64,000 bases of DNA from Hyphomicrobiales bacterium (GCA_900473175.1 UCKM01000006.1:124001-188000), one strand, 5' to 3'; counted from the first letter of the stretch, positions 18,219 through 27,963 are shown. The notes: a model not told the origin generated them from the sequence alone. Made by a program: numbers and translations.

Positions 18219-18872
18219 ATGGCGAGAGCAGCACGGAAGAAGGCCAGCCAGGCGCCTGAAAAGACGACACGGATTCAGGAAATAAACCGCCGCCTCATTC
18301 TTGATGCGGCGCTCGACGTCTTTTCCACTTACGGATTTCGCGGCACGACGATCGATCAGATTGCCGAGAAGGCCGGCATGTCGAAGCCCAATCTCCTCTA
18401 CTACTTTCCGCGCAAGCAGAACATCTATGTGTCGCTGCTGGAGGAAACGCTGGCCGAATGGCTGGCACCACTGGCCGACATCGATCCGGAAGGTGATCCG
18501 ATCGAACAACTGCGCAAATACATCACTCTGAAGATCAGCATGTCAGAGAGCCATCCGGAAGCGTCGCGGCTGTTCGCCAACGAAGTATTGCATGGTGCGC
18601 CGGCCATCAGTGATTTTCTAGCAACGCATTTGAAGCCGCTTGTTGACGAAAAGGCGGCCGTCATCCGCCGCTGGGTCGGCGAGGGCAAGCTCGCGCCCGT
18701 CGATCCCTATCATCTGATTTTCATGATCTGGGCGACCACGCAGCACTATGCGGATTTCGACGTGCAGGTCCGCGCGATCTTGGGGAGCCAGGTTGGCCGA
18801 CACGGCTTTCGCGAACAGACCGCCCAAGCGGTGCTGAGTGTCATTCTGAACGGCGTCCGGCCGAGAGATTAA
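18219..18872 (+). CDS. rutR: TetR-family regulator of pyrimidine catabolism, RutR type
   Basis: This 217-residue protein has an N-terminal TetR helix-turn-helix (ILDAALDVFSTYGFRGTTIDQIAEKAGMSKPNLLYYFPRKQNIY, about residues 25-70). Its C-terminal domain is of the RutR/YcdC type (SRLFANEVLHGAP, DPYHLIFMIWATTQHYADF). Those segments are characteristic of RutR, which in E. coli binds uracil or thymine and releases its operator. ATG 18219 follows a GGGGGGCGAGGG tract. The frame extends to 18093 but that stretch covers the operator. It is flanked on both sides by reductive pyrimidine genes. Confidence 0.9.
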   Translation: MARAARKKASQAPEKTTRIQEINRRLILDAALDVFSTYGFRGTTIDQIAEKAGMSKPNLLYYFPRKQNIYVSLLEETLAEWLAPLADIDPEGDPIEQLRKYITLKISMSESHPEASRLFANEVLHGAPAISDFLATHLKPLVDEKAAVIRRWVGEGKLAPVDPYHLIFMIWATTQHYADFDVQVRAILGSQVGRHGFREQTAQAVLSVILNGVRPRD

Positions 18873-18890
18873 TCGCGTTCCACCGCGATT

Positions 18891-19016
18891 GTGCGTGGTT
18901 CGACAAGCTCACCATGACGAGTTGGTTGTGTGCATGCAGCCACGCGACTGCGCCGTTTTGAACTCCCATTGCGGGCGCACACACGAACCTCATGGGGAGC
19001 TTGTCAAACCACGCAC
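18891..19016. repeat. 126-bp imperfect palindrome between rutR and preA
   Basis: GTGCGTGGTTCGACAAGCTC at 18891-18910 is mirrored by GAGCTTGTCAAACCACGCAC at 18997-19016. The inverted match extends inward through CACCATGA / TCATGGGG. The central part carries a further GTGTG..CACAC pair. It sits between convergent genes (18 bp after rutR, 26 bp before the preA stop) and could act as a bidirectional terminator. The outer 17 bases recur at 9250-9266, so this is a dispersed repeat. Confidence 0.8.
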
Positions 19017-19042
19017 ACCGCAGCTGCCGGGTCTGGCAACTC

Positions 19043-20353
19043 TTACTCCGCCGCCACCTTCGCCATCGGATTGTTGGGATGGGTCGTCCAGTTGGCATAG
19101 TCCGTTTTGATTGGCAATTTGGTGCGTGGGTCTACGCCCGACGTCATCGTTACCATGTCGATGCAGTTCTCGACCGGGCAGACATTGACACAGAGATTGC
19201 AGCCCACGCATTCCTCATCGATCACCTCGAAGTGCCGCGCACCATCAACCATGGAGGTGATGGCCTGATGCGACGTGTCCTCGCAGGCAATGTAACAGCG
19301 GCCGCATTTGATGCAGAGGTCCTGGTCGATCCGGGCCTTGGTGATGTAATTGAGGTTGAGATATTGCCAGTCCGAAACATTCGGGACCGCAAGGCCCCGG
19401 AAGTCCTCGATGGTTCGATAACCGCGCGAATCCATCCAGTCGGAAAGGCCGGAAATCATTTCCTGCACGATCTTGAAACCATAGGCCATCGCGGCCGTGC
19501 ACACCTGCACATTGCCGCAGCCAAGCGCGATATATTCAGCGGCGTCACGCCAGGTGGTAATGCCGCCTATGCCGGAGATTGGCAGGCCACGCGTATCAGC
19601 ATCACGGGCAATTTCCGCCACCATGTTAAGCGCGATCGGCTTCACCGCCGGGCCGCAATAGCCGCCATGGGAGCCACGCCCGTCGATCGACGGAACAGGC
19701 GCGAAATTGTCGAGGTCTACGGAGACGATCGAGTTTATGGTGTTGATCAACGACACCGCATCAGTGCCACCGGCCTTGGCCGCACGGGCAGGCTTGCGGA
19801 TATCGGTGATATTCGGCGTCAGCTTGGTAATCACCGGCATTCGCGTATATTGCTTGCACCAGCGCACGACCATTTCGATATATTCCGGCACCTGGCCAAC
19901 GGCAGAGCCCATGCCCCGCTCGGACATGCCATGCGGGCAGCCGAAGTTCAATTCGATCCCGTCGGAACCGGTGGCCTCGACCAGCGGCAGGATGGCTTTC
20001 CACGACGCCTCTTCGCAGGGCACCATGATCGAAGCGATCAGGGCGCGATCCGGCCATTTCTTCTTCACCTCCGTCATTTCCCGCAAGTTGACTTCGAGCG
20101 GACGGTCAGTGATGAGCTCGATGTTGTTAAAGCCGAGCAGGCGCCGGTCAGGGCCATGGATCGCGCCGTAGCGTGGTCCATTGACATTGACCACGGGCGG
20201 ACCCTCCTCGCCCAGCGTTTTCCAGACGACGCCGCCCCAGCCCGCCTTGAAGGCGCGCTCGACATTATAGGCCTTGTCGGTGGGCGGTGCCGAAGCCAGC
20301 CAGAATGGATTGGGAGACTTGATACCGAGAAAACTCGTTGAAAGGTCGGCCAT
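19043..20353 (-). CDS. preA: NAD-dependent dihydropyrimidine dehydrogenase, subunit PreA
   Basis: This 436-residue protein has an N-terminal dihydroorotate-dehydrogenase-like FMN barrel (LSTSFLGIKSPNPFWLASAPPTDK; ELNFGCPHGMSERGMGSAVGQ with the catalytic Cys region; PVITKLTPN; GIGGITTWRDA). The C-terminus is a 2x[4Fe-4S] domain with CIKCGRCYIAC and CVGCNLCVNVCPV (about residues 345-400). PreA reduces uracil or thymine with electrons from PreT, the first step of reductive pyrimidine degradation. It lies 11 bp after preT. Start ATG 20353 (MADLSTSF) matches the family. Confidence 0.96.
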   Translation of the reverse strand: MADLSTSFLGIKSPNPFWLASAPPTDKAYNVERAFKAGWGGVVWKTLGEEGPPVVNVNGPRYGAIHGPDRRLLGFNNIELITDRPLEVNLREMTEVKKKWPDRALIASIMVPCEEASWKAILPLVEATGSDGIELNFGCPHGMSERGMGSAVGQVPEYIEMVVRWCKQYTRMPVITKLTPNITDIRKPARAAKAGGTDAVSLINTINSIVSVDLDNFAPVPSIDGRGSHGGYCGPAVKPIALNMVAEIARDADTRGLPISGIGGITTWRDAAEYIALGCGNVQVCTAAMAYGFKIVQEMISGLSDWMDSRGYRTIEDFRGLAVPNVSDWQYLNLNYITKARIDQDLCIKCGRCYIACEDTSHQAITSMVDGARHFEVIDEECVGCNLCVNVCPVENCIDMVTMTSGVDPRTKLPIKTDYANWTTHPNNPMAKVAAE

Positions 20354-20364
20354 GTCGATCTCCT

Positions 20365-21822
20365 TCAGCCAGCAACGTGGCGTGAATGATTGGGTTTATG
20401 GGCCTTTTCAGGAGCGCCGCCTGCTTTCTCGGCCATGACGGCTTCAACGAAGCCGCTGACCTTGTTCGGCTGCTGCATCAGGGCACGGTGAATGGATTCA
20501 GCGGCAAGCTTGCCATCCTGCACTGCCGCAACCGTCAGGTCCTCGCCGCCGGCAATGCAGTCGCCGCCGGCCCAGATGCCTGCGATCGAGGTGCGGCCTT
20601 CTTCGTCAACGCTGATGCGCCCCTTCGAGAGGGCAATGCCAGCCTCGGTCAGGATGGCTTCGGCTGGCGTCTGGCCGATCGCCTTGAATATCTGATCGCT
20701 GGCGAGCGTAATGCTTTCGCCGGTGACGCCAAGCCGGCCGTCGGTCATGGCGGTGTAGTCCAGCGTAATACCGCACACCTCGCCATGCTCATTGCGCGTC
20801 AGTGTGCGGGGCTGCAACCAGTGGCGAATGATGACGCCGTTCTTGAGCGCGAGCTCCTGTTCATAGGCGCTGGCATTCATATTTTCCGGCCCGCGACGGT
20901 AGGCGATGATCACGTTTTCGGCGCCAAGCAGCTTGGTTTGCACCGCCACGTCGATTGCGGTCATTCCGCCGCCGATAACGACGACATCGCGGCCAACGGC
21001 GATGCCGGACAGGTCGTCGCTCTGGCGCAGCACTGAAATATAATCGACCGCATCGATACACCCGGCGGCATCCTCGCCCTCGAGGCCGAGTTCGTTCACC
21101 CCAGGCAGACCCATGCCGAGGAAGACGGCGTCGAAACCGGCCTTGAGCGCATCAAGGCTGATATCACGGCCAAGCGCCTTGTCGTTCCGAATGGTGATGC
21201 CGCCGATCTCAAGGATGAAATCGAGTTCCTTCTGGGCGAAGTCGTCGACGGTCTTATAGGCGGCGATGCCATATTCATTGAGGCCGCCGGCCTTGGGCCG
21301 CGCCTCGAATATCGTCACGTCATGGCCGTGCATCGCCAGACGGTGCGCAGCGGACAATCCGGCCGGGCCCGCACCGACGATGGCAATCGATTTACCGGTT
21401 GGCTCGGCGCGCTTGAACGGATGCTTGCCGTTCTCCATCAGATGATCGGTAGCATAGCGCTGCAAAAGGCCGATCTTCACAGGCTTGCCCTCTGCGACTT
21501 CGCGCACGCAGGCCTGTTCGCACAGGGTTTCTGTCGGACAGACTCTGGCGCACATGCCGCCAAGGATGTTTTCCGAAAGAATGGTCTTGGCCGCGCCGGT
21601 CGGGTTATCCGCGGCAATTTCACGAATAAACAAAGGGATGTCGATGCCAGTCGGGCAGGCATTCATGCAGGGCGCATCATAGCAGAAATAGCATCGGTCG
21701 GACTCGACGAACGCTTCATGGCGAGCCAAAGGCGGATGAAGATCGGAAAACACGTCCGCATAAGCGTCGGAAGCAAGCCGGCCGGCTCGGACGTCACGGA
21801 CTCCAGAATCGATCGATCCCAT
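20365..21822 (-). CDS. preT: NAD-dependent dihydropyrimidine dehydrogenase, subunit PreT
   Basis: This 485-residue protein is of the glutamate-synthase small-subunit type. It has N-terminal iron-sulfur ligands CYFCYDAPCMNACPTGIDIP (about residues 45-65) and CARVCPTETLCEQAC, FAD motif IAIVGAGPAGLSAAHRLAMHGHDVTIFE, NAD motif VVVIGGGMTAIDVAVQ, and a C-terminal GGDCIAGGEDLTVAAVQDGK. It passes electrons from NAD(P)H to PreA. It is first in the preTA operon. Its upstream region holds two TTGAC/GTCAA-type inverted sites resembling the RutR box. Confidence 0.95.
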   Translation of the reverse strand: MGSIDSGVRDVRAGRLASDAYADVFSDLHPPLARHEAFVESDRCYFCYDAPCMNACPTGIDIPLFIREIAADNPTGAAKTILSENILGGMCARVCPTETLCEQACVREVAEGKPVKIGLLQRYATDHLMENGKHPFKRAEPTGKSIAIVGAGPAGLSAAHRLAMHGHDVTIFEARPKAGGLNEYGIAAYKTVDDFAQKELDFILEIGGITIRNDKALGRDISLDALKAGFDAVFLGMGLPGVNELGLEGEDAAGCIDAVDYISVLRQSDDLSGIAVGRDVVVIGGGMTAIDVAVQTKLLGAENVIIAYRRGPENMNASAYEQELALKNGVIIRHWLQPRTLTRNEHGEVCGITLDYTAMTDGRLGVTGESITLASDQIFKAIGQTPAEAILTEAGIALSKGRISVDEEGRTSIAGIWAGGDCIAGGEDLTVAAVQDGKLAAESIHRALMQQPNKVSGFVEAVMAEKAGGAPEKAHKPNHSRHVAG

Positions 21823-21924
21823 GTAATCGCATCTCCTCGTTCCGGCAGCGTCCGGTTCCCGTGGATCGCTGCCATCTGTGACGGGCCGGTTCGTCCGGCT
21901 CCTTCAATGCAAGAATGCCATATT

Positions 21925-21960
21925 TTGACAGAAGGTCAAATTTTTTATCAAACGGTCAAT
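21925..21960. promoter_or_regulatory. Pair of RutR-like half-palindromes upstream of preT
   Basis: Site 1 at 21925-21939 is TTGAC-AGAAG-GTCAA, a perfect 5-bp inverted repeat with a 5-base spacer (one shorter than the E. coli box). Site 2 at 21944-21959 read on the minus strand is TTGACCGTTTGATAAA, with 11 of 14 positions as in TTGACCA-N2-TGGTCAA. They lie 103-137 bp before the preT ATG and probably overlap its promoter. Regulation by the RutR-type protein is inferred. Confidence 0.6.
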
Positions 21961-22034
21961 AATTTATCGAGTGAAAGCCTGACCACTTCCAAACCATTTG
22001 CTGATGGCTATGGGATCACAGCGCCGAGGTCACC

Positions 22035-25000
22035 CTATTCGGCTGCCAGCGGCGGCTGCGACACGACCTCAAGCAGTTCGCGATTGAGCCGCTCCTCTTC
22101 CTCCACCTTCGGCTTGGAGAAGCGGGCAAGCAGCAGGTAAGCGACTGGCGTCAGGAAAAGCGTCGAGGCGGTGGCCATGCCAAGACCACCGACGATGACC
22201 CATCCAAGCGCAATACGGGCTTCGGCGCCGGCACCACTGGCAAGCACAAGCGGTACGCCCCCGAGGATGGCGCAGAGCATGGTCATCACCACGGGACGCA
22301 GGCGGATGTTCGAGGCTTCCTCGATCGCTTCGCGAACACCCCGACCCTGATCGCGCAAATGATTGGCGAATTCAACGATCAGGATGCCGTTCTTCGCCAT
22401 GATGCCGACAAGCAGCACGAGGCCGATCTGGCTGTATACGTTCATGCTCGTCCCCGTCATCACCATGGCGAAGACGGCGCAGGCGAGGCCGAGCGGTACC
22501 GTCGCCATAACGATAATGGCGCTGATGAATCCTTCGAACTGTGCGGCGAGCACCAGCAGGATGATAAGAAGCGCAAAACCGAACGTCGTTGCCATACTGG
22601 CAGAGTTTTCGCCCAATGTTGCTGCTTCGGCCAGGGGAATAATGCGATAGCCAGGCGGCAGGAGTGGCGCAGCGATTTGCTGTACGACTTTGTAAGCATC
22701 GCCCAAGGCAAAATCCGCACTGAGTGCGGAGGTGATGGCAACAGAACGCTGCTGCTGCTCGCGCGTAAGCGCTGGCGGAACGGCAACTTCAGTAAGCTTT
22801 GCAATCGTCGACATAGGCACGAAACGGCCATCGCCCGTCCGCAGGAAGACATTTTCGAGATCGGTTGGATCGTTGATCGGATTGGTCGTTGCAACAAGTT
22901 TGACGTCGAAACTGCGGTCCTCGATATAGACCGAGCCTACCTTGTAACCATCGAGCACCGACTGCAGGGCCTCGGCAAGACCGGTTATGTTGATCCCGAG
23001 GTCGGAGGCACGCTCACGATCGATCGTCACCGCCAATTGCGGCTGCGTCGGCTCGTTCGTCAGACGCGGGCGATCGAACCGGCTGTCCTTTTCCATTTCC
23101 GAAACGATTTTCGCAGCTGTGGTGCCAAGCTCCGCATAGCTGGTACCAACCACGGCAAACTGCAACCCATTACCAGCGCCGCGAATCCCCAGCGAGTTTG
23201 GCTGCGCGGCAAAAACCTGAATGCCTGGAATGTTGCGGACCCGCTTGGATACATCGGCGATGATTTCCTGCTGGGTTCGCGCGCGATCCTTCCACGTGGC
23301 AAGGCTGAGCACCATGAAGCCGCGATTGGTGTTACCGTTCTGCCCGGCAATGGAGAAGGTATTCTCAATTTCTCCGGAATCGCGCAAAGGCTGGATCAAG
23401 GTTTCGATCTTGCGCATCTCGTCATTGAGATAGTCGAGACTGACCCCTTGCGGCGCGGTAATGCGCAGGAAGGCGGAAGCGCGATCCTCGGTCGGAGTGA
23501 GCTCCTGTTTGAGCAGGGAAAAAGCGCCAAACGCGGCACCAGCAAACAGTAGCGATATGATCACGACGATCCAGGGTCCGGCTAGGCAGGCATGCAGCAT
23601 CCGGCGGTAGAGACCGCCGAACCAGCCGCCGATGCGGCCAACGATCCCGGGCGCATGGGCCACATCCTGGTGCCTCGCTTCACTGGCGCTCAAAAGCCGC
23701 GATGCGAGCATAGGGCAAAGGGTCAGCGCCACAACGGCCGACAAGAGGACACAGATCGCCAGAACAAAGCCGAACTCGCGGAAGAGTCCCCCAGTCTGAC
23801 CGGGCAAAAACGAGAGGGGCACGAACACAGCAGCAAGCGTGATCGTCGTCGCAATAACGGCGAAGAACACCTCCTGCGTTCCAAGGACGGCGGCGGCGCG
23901 CGGCCCCATGCCCTGGTTTCGCCGTCGCACGATGTTTTCGAGCACAACGATCGCGTCGTCGACCACGAGCCCGGTCGCCAGGACGAGTGCCAGCAGCGTC
24001 AGAATGTTGATCGAAAAACCCGCGAGATAGATAGCGGAAATCGTGCCGATCAGTGCGACTGGCATGCTGACCGCAGGGATGAGCGTTGCGCGAATGTCCC
24101 ACAGGAACAGGTAGATAATTGCGATGATGATTATGACGGATGCCGCGAGCGCAACCTCGACCTCGTGTACGGCGCCATTGATGAAATCGGCATCGTCGCT
24201 GGTAACGCGAATGTCTACGCCTTGGGGCAGGGTCTTTTGCAGTTGCGCGACAGCCGCACGCACGCCTTTCGAAATGTCGAGCGTATTCGACTGGGCCTGA
24301 CGAATAATACCAAGGCCAATGCCGGTTTTGCCATTGGCGCGAAGCGACGATATGCCGATATCCGGTCCAAGCGTCACGGTCGACACATCGCGGATCCTGG
24401 TCTGCCCCTTGATGATGATGTTTTCGAAATCTTCCGGGGTCGTCACCGGAGCCTGCGCGCGCACTACAATGCTTTGATCATTGCTGTTGAGCTGACCCGC
24501 CGGCGTATCGAAGGCCATCGTATTGAGCGCGGTACGAACGTCCGCGACGTTCATGCCAAGACTTGCCAGCTTCGCCTGGTTGAGATCGATCCGGAAAATC
24601 TTGCTGCGATTGCCATTGATCTGCACGTCGGCAACACCTGGCACCGAGGCAAGCACGTCCTCGATCTGGTCTTCGACGAGAACGGTCATGTCCTCCACCG
24701 CCATCGTGTCGGATGTGACCGCAAGACGCATCACCGCATCGGAATTGGCGTCGGCTTTGACGATACGCGGCGGATCGGCCTCATCAGGCAGGGTGTTGGA
24801 GATGCGGCTGATGGCGTCACGCATATCCGCAGCGGCAACGTTAAGGTCAACGTCGTCATTGAACTCGACTGTAACGCGGCTGTTGCCAAAGGAGGAACTG
24901 GAGGAAATGGATTTGACGCCGGAAACGCGGGAGACCGCGCCTTCGATGGCCGACGTCAGTTCGCGGTCTACCGTCTCGGCAGCCGCCGATGCGAAATCCG

Positions 25001-25166
25001 TCGTGACTGTAACTACGGGACGGTCCACATCCGGCAGTTCACGGACGTCGACACCATAAATTGCGGCAAGACCTGCCACGACAATCAGGGCGTTCAGGAC
25101 CAGCGCCAGAACCGGACGGCGAATGAAAAGAGCGGTGAAATCAGCCTGGCTGTGTGAGGTACTCAC
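22035..25166 (-). CDS. RND multidrug efflux pump, inner-membrane transporter (HAE1 family)
   Basis: This 1043-residue protein has the AcrB-like architecture: TM1 ALVLNALIVVAGLAAIYGV near residue 15, a large periplasmic loop, TM2-6 with the proton-relay aspartates in VLATGLVVDDAIVVLENIVRRR (about residue 400), TM7, a second periplasmic loop and TM8-12 (GLVLLVGIMAKNGILIVEF). It exports hydrophobic compounds by proton antiport through a tripartite complex. The membrane-fusion partner lies directly upstream (8 bp gap). No outer-membrane channel gene is adjacent, so a TolC-type channel encoded elsewhere is expected. No dedicated regulator is next to it. Confidence 0.95.
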   Translation of the reverse strand: MSTSHSQADFTALFIRRPVLALVLNALIVVAGLAAIYGVDVRELPDVDRPVVTVTTDFASAAAETVDRELTSAIEGAVSRVSGVKSISSSSSFGNSRVTVEFNDDVDLNVAAADMRDAISRISNTLPDEADPPRIVKADANSDAVMRLAVTSDTMAVEDMTVLVEDQIEDVLASVPGVADVQINGNRSKIFRIDLNQAKLASLGMNVADVRTALNTMAFDTPAGQLNSNDQSIVVRAQAPVTTPEDFENIIIKGQTRIRDVSTVTLGPDIGISSLRANGKTGIGLGIIRQAQSNTLDISKGVRAAVAQLQKTLPQGVDIRVTSDDADFINGAVHEVEVALAASVIIIIAIIYLFLWDIRATLIPAVSMPVALIGTISAIYLAGFSINILTLLALVLATGLVVDDAIVVLENIVRRRNQGMGPRAAAVLGTQEVFFAVIATTITLAAVFVPLSFLPGQTGGLFREFGFVLAICVLLSAVVALTLCPMLASRLLSASEARHQDVAHAPGIVGRIGGWFGGLYRRMLHACLAGPWIVVIISLLFAGAAFGAFSLLKQELTPTEDRASAFLRITAPQGVSLDYLNDEMRKIETLIQPLRDSGEIENTFSIAGQNGNTNRGFMVLSLATWKDRARTQQEIIADVSKRVRNIPGIQVFAAQPNSLGIRGAGNGLQFAVVGTSYAELGTTAAKIVSEMEKDSRFDRPRLTNEPTQPQLAVTIDRERASDLGINITGLAEALQSVLDGYKVGSVYIEDRSFDVKLVATTNPINDPTDLENVFLRTGDGRFVPMSTIAKLTEVAVPPALTREQQQRSVAITSALSADFALGDAYKVVQQIAAPLLPPGYRIIPLAEAATLGENSASMATTFGFALLIILLVLAAQFEGFISAIIVMATVPLGLACAVFAMVMTGTSMNVYSQIGLVLLVGIMAKNGILIVEFANHLRDQGRGVREAIEEASNIRLRPVVMTMLCAILGGVPLVLASGAGAEARIALGWVIVGGLGMATASTLFLTPVAYLLLARFSKPKVEEEERLNRELLEVVSQPPLAAE

Positions 25167-25174
25167 CCTGCACC

Positions 25175-26347
25175 TCAGCCCTGTTCGCCGACAGAGGCCA
25201 GCGGCCCGGCATCGGTCTTGCTCTGGGGAACCGGTTGCCCTTGAATTTGGACGAGGCCGCCCTGACGTACCGATTGCACGCCTTCGGCGACAATCTTGTC
25301 ACCTGGTTTTATATCGGCGTCGACCAGTACATTCGTTGTATTGCGCTGTACGATTCGCACAGGCAGGCGCGTCGCCTTGTTGTCGGCAATCTTCCAGACA
25401 TAGGCGCCGTCCGTGCCCCATTGAACCGCAAGCGGATCCACGGTCGGATAGGTTTCGCCGGCGAAGCCGAGCGTGACCTGGAAAGCCATGCCCTCGCGCA
25501 ACGTATCCTTGGGATTGGTGATCTTTGCCTGCACGTGCAGCGTGCGGCTTGCTGGGTCGACGCGATTGTCGATGGCGCTGATTGCGCCCTGGAAGGATTC
25601 TCCGGGCCTCGCGATCGAGGTCGCTGAAACGGCTGCGCCCACCTTGACCGCAGGCGCGAACCGTTCCGGCACCCAGAAATCGACAAGCAGCTCCGACCGG
25701 TCGTCGATCGAGGCAATTTGCGTGGAGGTGGTGATGTAGTTGCCAGCGCTTATAGGCAGGATGCCGACAATGCCGCCGATGGGCGCCCGGATGGCGCGGC
25801 GATCGAGTGCCAGTTCCGCCTCGCGCACGTCAAGACCGGCATTTTCAACAACAAGCTCCGCATCCGCAACCTGGACTGCCGAGACAGTATTGGTCGTGGA
25901 GAGGTTTTCAGCGCGCTTCAACTTGGTCTGCGCGTCCTTGAGCGCTGCGCGGGTCTTGTCGGCAATGATGCTTTCGGCTTCGGAATCGAGCCGCGCGATT
26001 ACATCGCCCGCCTCGACGCGGCTACCCGAGGTTACGAGGATCTCGGTCATGCGCCCGGCGGCATAAGGCGTAACCGACACGGAGCTCTTTGCCTTGCCCG
26101 AGCCGATCGCGGTCAGCCTGTCATTGATCTTGGCTTCCGCCGCCGCCCGCACGACAACAATCGGCAGGGCTTGCCCGGCACGCTTTTGACCTTGACCGGC
26201 CGCTGCCGCGGGTTCGGTCGCTGCGGTGGCGCGGCGGTCAATACCCGCCTTTTTCAACAAGTCGGAAGAGCCCGGAAAGAAGTACAGCCAGCCGGCTCCA
26301 GCCGCAGCCAGGATCACCAAAGCCAATGCCAGTTGTTTCCAGTTCAT
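25175..26347 (-). CDS. RND efflux periplasmic adaptor (membrane fusion protein)
   Basis: This 390-residue protein starts with a membrane anchor (LALALVILAAAGAGWLYFF). A lipoyl/barrel-sandwich half (VSVTPYAAGRMTEILVTSGSRVEAGDVIARLDSE), an alpha-helical hairpin (about residues 125-175), the second lipoyl half (IRAPIGGIVGILPISAGNYI) and a beta-barrel domain follow. It bridges the RND pump encoded downstream to an outer-membrane channel. ATG 26347 has GGAG 6 bases upstream, better than the ATG at 26359. The stretch between residues 42 and 65 is Ala/Gln-rich and probably flexible. Confidence 0.93.
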   Translation of the reverse strand: MNWKQLALALVILAAAGAGWLYFFPGSSDLLKKAGIDRRATAATEPAAAAGQGQKRAGQALPIVVVRAAAEAKINDRLTAIGSGKAKSSVSVTPYAAGRMTEILVTSGSRVEAGDVIARLDSEAESIIADKTRAALKDAQTKLKRAENLSTTNTVSAVQVADAELVVENAGLDVREAELALDRRAIRAPIGGIVGILPISAGNYITTSTQIASIDDRSELLVDFWVPERFAPAVKVGAAVSATSIARPGESFQGAISAIDNRVDPASRTLHVQAKITNPKDTLREGMAFQVTLGFAGETYPTVDPLAVQWGTDGAYVWKIADNKATRLPVRIVQRNTTNVLVDADIKPGDKIVAEGVQSVRQGGLVQIQGQPVPQSKTDAGPLASVGEQG

Positions 26348-26389
26348 ACAACACTCCAAAACGCCGGTCCCGCATAAGCGAAGCCAGCG

Positions 26390-26403
26390 TATAATTGATT
26401 ATA
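26390..26403. promoter_or_regulatory. AT-rich palindrome upstream of the RND operon
   Basis: TATAAT-TG-ATTATA is a perfect 6-bp inverted repeat 43 bases before the adaptor ATG in otherwise GC-rich DNA. It may be an operator, a -10 element read on either strand, or both. Nothing else in the 272-bp gap to pncB is clearly recognisable. Confidence 0.35.
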
Positions 26404-26619
26404 GCCGATCGCGCGCCGCAGCGCGAACACGTGTCTGTCATTGAGGATAAGGTGCTTCGGTTGCACCGTTAATGACAATTCGGTGAGATTACAAAGAATT
26501 AATGGAAGCGATATGGTGGCTTGCCGGCTGAATTTAGCCGAACACGTGGCTCCGTCCGCTTGATGGCGGATTTCTGCCGTGCAACATGGCGGACGGCATA
26601 TCGAGAGGAGAGCGGCACC

Positions 26620-27927
26620 ATGGCGACAAAGACCGACATCGCGCGGCGCGTGTTCAACCACACGTTCAAGCTCGACCCCATCGTGCGCAGCCTGCTCGAC
26701 ACGGATTTCTACAAGCTTCTGATGCTGCAGATGATCTGGGGTGTCTACCCCAAGGTCGATGCGACATTCACCCTGATCAATCGCACGGCCCGGGTGCGGC
26801 TTTCTGATGAAATCGACGAACAGGAACTGCGAGAACAGCTTGACCACGCGCGCACCATCCGCTTCTCCAAGAAAGAAATGATCTGGCTTGGCGGCAATAC
26901 CTTCTATGGCAAGCGGCAGATTTTCGAGCCGGATTTTCTCGAATGGCTGTCGAAATTTCAGCTGCCGGATTACGAGCTGACAAGACGCGACGGCCAGTAC
27001 GAACTGAATTTCTATGGGCCGTGGATGTATACGACGATGTGGGAAATTCCCGCGCTGACCATCATCAACGAATTGCGCTCACGCGCAGCAATGAAAAGGA
27101 TGGGACGGTTCGAACTCGACGTTCTTTACGCGCGCGCCAAGGCCAAGATGTGGTCGAAGGTGGAACGGCTGCGCGCCCTTCCCGACATCCGGATTTCCGA
27201 TTTCGGCACACGCCGCCGCCACTCCTTCCTCTGGCAGCGCTGGTGCGTCGAAGCGCTGAAAGAGGGCATCGGCGAAGCCTTTACCGGCACGAGCAATGTC
27301 TTGATGGCGATGGACAATGACCTCGAAGCTCTTGGCACCAATGCGCATGAACTGCCGATGGTGCTGGCGGCCTTGAGCACAACGAGGGCGGAACTGTTGA
27401 AATCGCCCTATAAGGTCCTGCAGGACTGGAACCGATATTATGGCGGCAACCTGCTGATCGTGTTGCCGGATTCATTCGGAACGTCCGCATTCCTGCGCGA
27501 CGCTCCCGACTGGGTCGCCGACTGGACGGGCTTTCGGCCGGACAGTGCGCCGCCGATCGAGGGGGGTGAGAAAATTCTTGCCTGGTGGCGCTCGAAGGGC
27601 AAGGATCCGCGCCAGAAACTGCTGGTGTTTTCCGACGGTCTCGACGTCGATACGATCGAGGAGACCTATCACCATTTCAAGGGCAAGGTGCGCATGAGTT
27701 TTGGTTGGGGCACGAACCTCACCAATGATTTCGAGGATTGCGCGCCGCGATACAACGATCAGCTCAACGCAATTTCCCTGGTATGCAAGGTCAGTGCCGC
27801 CAACGGCCGCCGGGCAGTCAAGCTATCCGACAATCCGAGGAAGGCGACGGGCGATCCGGCCGAGATCAAACGCTATCTGGAAGTATTTGGGGCAGAGGAT
27901 CGGGTGGAACAGGCCGTGAAGGTCTAG
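26620..27927 (+). CDS. pncB: Nicotinate phosphoribosyltransferase
   Basis: This 435-residue enzyme converts nicotinate and PRPP to nicotinate mononucleotide in NAD salvage. It shows the family opening [21 protein letters not shown], the central [19 protein letters not shown] (with the phosphorylated-His region) and GTSNVLMAM, the product-site [33 protein letters not shown] and [11 protein letters not shown]. Length and motifs are those of bacterial PncB. ATG 26620 has GAGAGGAGAG 8-17 bases upstream. The longer open frame from 26521 is not conserved and is discarded. Confidence 0.96.
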   Translation: MATKTDIARRVFNHTFKLDPIVRSLLDTDFYKLLMLQMIWGVYPKVDATFTLINRTARVRLSDEIDEQELREQLDHARTIRFSKKEMIWLGGNTFYGKRQIFEPDFLEWLSKFQLPDYELTRRDGQYELNFYGPWMYTTMWEIPALTIINELRSRAAMKRMGRFELDVLYARAKAKMWSKVERLRALPDIRISDFGTRRRHSFLWQRWCVEALKEGIGEAFTGTSNVLMAMDNDLEALGTNAHELPMVLAALSTTRAELLKSPYKVLQDWNRYYGGNLLIVLPDSFGTSAFLRDAPDWVADWTGFRPDSAPPIEGGEKILAWWRSKGKDPRQKLLVFSDGLDVDTIEETYHHFKGKVRMSFGWGTNLTNDFEDCAPRYNDQLNAISLVCKVSAANGRRAVKLSDNPRKATGDPAEIKRYLEVFGAEDRVEQAVKV

Positions 27928-27963
27928 GGTTCGGATCCTAGACCACACGACGTGTATTATTCG

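Noticed and set aside
23592-25157. 521-codon plus-strand open frame opposite the RND pump
   Set aside because: It is very rich in Arg, His and Asp, has no family features, and is complementary to an unmistakable AcrB-type gene.
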